DNA of 39,810 nucleotides from Marinoscillum sp964351885 (GTDB taxonomy: Bacteria > Bacteroidota > Bacteroidia > Cytophagales > Cyclobacteriaceae), in NCBI GenBank assembly GCA_964351885.1, contig CAYGPP010000022.1:1-39810 (forward strand), in the 5' to 3' direction. The notes beneath the pieces are model-generated. The model had not been told where the DNA came from. It made no database searches and saw only the letters and a program-made list of their open reading frames with translations. The translations under genes were made by a program, and so were the position numbers. The number at the start of each line of letters is the position of its first letter. The first letter of the stretch is position 1. Below, piece after piece: positions 38,814 through 39,810 of the stretch.

Positions 38814-39747
38814 TTTTTAATTCTGTCAAAATTTCTTCTAAATGATTTCTAATTAAAGAAAAGTGTCCTTCATTATCAATTATTTTGAGATATGAATTTG
38901 GTAGCTCCTTTTTATAGTAATGCCCCCTGTAGGTTGGGGCCATCTTGTCCGATGAGCCATACCAAATGTTTATTGGGAAGTGAATTGCACCTAATTCCAT
39001 CTGCCAATCCGAAACATAAAGTTTCCATTCTTGAACAACTGCATCAATCCCTTGCCTATAGCTTTCTTTGCTGCCTTCAATAAACTCCCAACCGTATTCA
39101 GGATGCTCGGTCATCAACTTTTTGTCGGGTGCAGGTAGATAGTTTTGAAATTGCTTAATTCGCTTTTCTGGCTTATTCACTAGTCCATCAAAATCATTTT
39201 GCATAAACTTTTTTAGCTGCTTATCTTTTTTCCAGCTAGCGAACCAGTGAATGAGCTTAACAGGAAACCACATACCTTTAAGAGTGCCCTTGTAATTGAA
39301 CGGAGTTGCACCTGATACAATAGAAGCATTCTCTATTCTTGACGAATCAGAAATTACGCAAGCCAAAACGTGTGGTGAACCTCCCGACAAGCCAAATATT
39401 GAGTATTTATTCAGTTCAAGAAAATTTGCCAATTGGGTGATGTCATCACCCCAATCCAAAAATTGTCTATTTTCTTGAAATGTAGAAAGCCCTACTCCGG
39501 GTCTATCGGGTGAAATTATTCTTATATTCAATTTCTTAGCAGTGCTATCCATAAATTTTGAGGACAGCCTGCTTTCTTGTCCGCCATGAAAATAGAATAT
39601 GGGATAGCCCAATGAATCACCATATTCCGCATATCCTAAAGCCCTTCCATCTGACAGTGTTATCATATTATCTGTTTGCATAGCATAACAATTGTGCTTC
39701 GTTAAGATTAATACAAGCACTCCAAGTATTTTCCAACTTAAATTCAT
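38794..39747 (-). CDS. Exported alpha/beta hydrolase
   Basis: The 317-residue protein begins with a signal peptide ('ILGVLVLILTKHNCYAM') and has the alpha/beta-hydrolase fold: 'LGYAEYGDSLGYPIFYFHGG' with the oxyanion HG motif, 'ISPDRPGVGLS', the nucleophile elbow 'SIFGLSGGSPHVLAC' (Ser of GLSGG), 'NIWYGSSDKMAP' with the likely acid Asp, and 'IDNEGHFSLI' with the catalytic His. The triad is complete, so it should be an active esterase or lipase-like enzyme of unknown substrate. Its ATG lies about 15-20 bases after one attC-like element and its last codons ('TTHNKE') and stop lie in another, the layout expected of an integron gene cassette. Confidence 0.88.
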   Translation of the reverse strand: MNLSWKILGVLVLILTKHNCYAMQTDNMITLSDGRALGYAEYGDSLGYPIFYFHGGQESRLSSKFMDSTAKKLNIRIISPDRPGVGLSTFQENRQFLDWGDDITQLANFLELNKYSIFGLSGGSPHVLACVISDSSRIENASIVSGATPFNYKGTLKGMWFPVKLIHWFASWKKDKQLKKFMQNDFDGLVNKPEKRIKQFQNYLPAPDKKLMTEHPEYGWEFIEGSKESYRQGIDAVVQEWKLYVSDWQMELGAIHFPINIWYGSSDKMAPTYRGHYYKKELPNSYLKIIDNEGHFSLIRNHLEEILTELKTTHNKE

Positions 39748-39761
39748 TGCATTATTTAATT

Positions 39762-39810
39762 ACACACTACGGTTTGTCTAAACTGCGTTTTAATGCAGTT
39801 TAGGTTTTGT
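39762..39810 (-). repeat. attC-like element at the window edge, incomplete
   Basis: On the plus strand ACACACTAC (39762-39770) matches the outer arm of the element at 38755. The inner arms are CTAAACTGC (39778-39786) and GCAGTTTAG (39795-39803), with loop GTTTTAAT. Compared with the other copy the stem sequence changes on both sides together while the TTTTAATG loop stays. The second outer arm would lie beyond base 39810. Confidence 0.5.

Noticed and set aside
1..39810. tRNA, rRNA, CRISPR array, insertion sequence or riboswitch
   Set aside because: No cloverleaf, rRNA core, regularly spaced direct repeat, transposase or recognisable aptamer was seen by eye. A covariance-model scan was not possible here.

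Overview
The window reads as a chromosomal piece of a marine-type Bacteroidota, most likely a member of the Cytophagales. The sequence is AT-leaning, Shine-Dalgarno sequences are mostly absent, and several genes carry the phylum's TAnnTTTG -7 promoter element (exact before prfC and plsC, near-exact before purU). The F1 genes atpD-atpC stand as a separate pair, and the VC_2705-type symporter with its DUF4212 subunit, the small DUF6787-like protein and the many short-lipobox lipoproteins all fit. The assignment is an inference from gene content, not a phylogeny.

Layout, left to right. 1-3.7 kb (minus): a sodium:solute symporter cut by the window edge with its small subunit, then a ZIP metal transporter overlapping ApbE. 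3.8-9.4 kb (plus): ruvB; a MarR-type regulator and a DOMON-domain protein whose start codons both lie in the same 14-bp palindrome; a small NTF2-like lipoprotein; a terminator; then a translationally overlapping chain of BCCT transporter, queG and a TRIC/YicG-type channel. 9.4-14.1 kb: purU and an aminotransferase converge with both stop codons inside one palindrome, followed by an M3 oligopeptidase lipoprotein. 14.2-17.1 kb: dnaK (minus), with a sigma-54-like promoter and an upstream inverted repeat, is divergent from an unrecognised membrane protein with a zinc-ribbon-like tail. 17.2-21.9 kb: three tiny membrane proteins (minus) are divergent from a plus-strand operon of prfC, a pseudouridine synthase, a DUF6787-like protein, pabB and pabC. 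21.9-30.1 kb (minus): atpD-atpC, an orphan histidine kinase, a NarL-type two-component pair and a NatAB-like ABC exporter. 30.2-37.1 kb (plus): plsC, a 954-residue membrane/TPR protein, and hutH-hutU for the first two steps of histidine degradation.

The right end (about 37.2-39.8 kb) differs from the rest. Two exported-protein genes on the minus strand, a phosphatidylserine-decarboxylase-like lipoprotein and an alpha/beta hydrolase, each end at a copy of a short hairpin element built on TTT(A/G)ATGG(C)GTTT. The copy between them has nested outer and inner arms. The copy at the window edge has the same loop but a different, fully compensated stem. ORFs that stop in or beside such an element and start just after the next one look like integron gene cassettes with attC-like sites, in the distal part of an array whose integrase would lie to the right. 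No integrase is in the window, so this remains a hypothesis; it is the observation I rate most highly.

No tRNA, rRNA, CRISPR array or insertion sequence was recognised.
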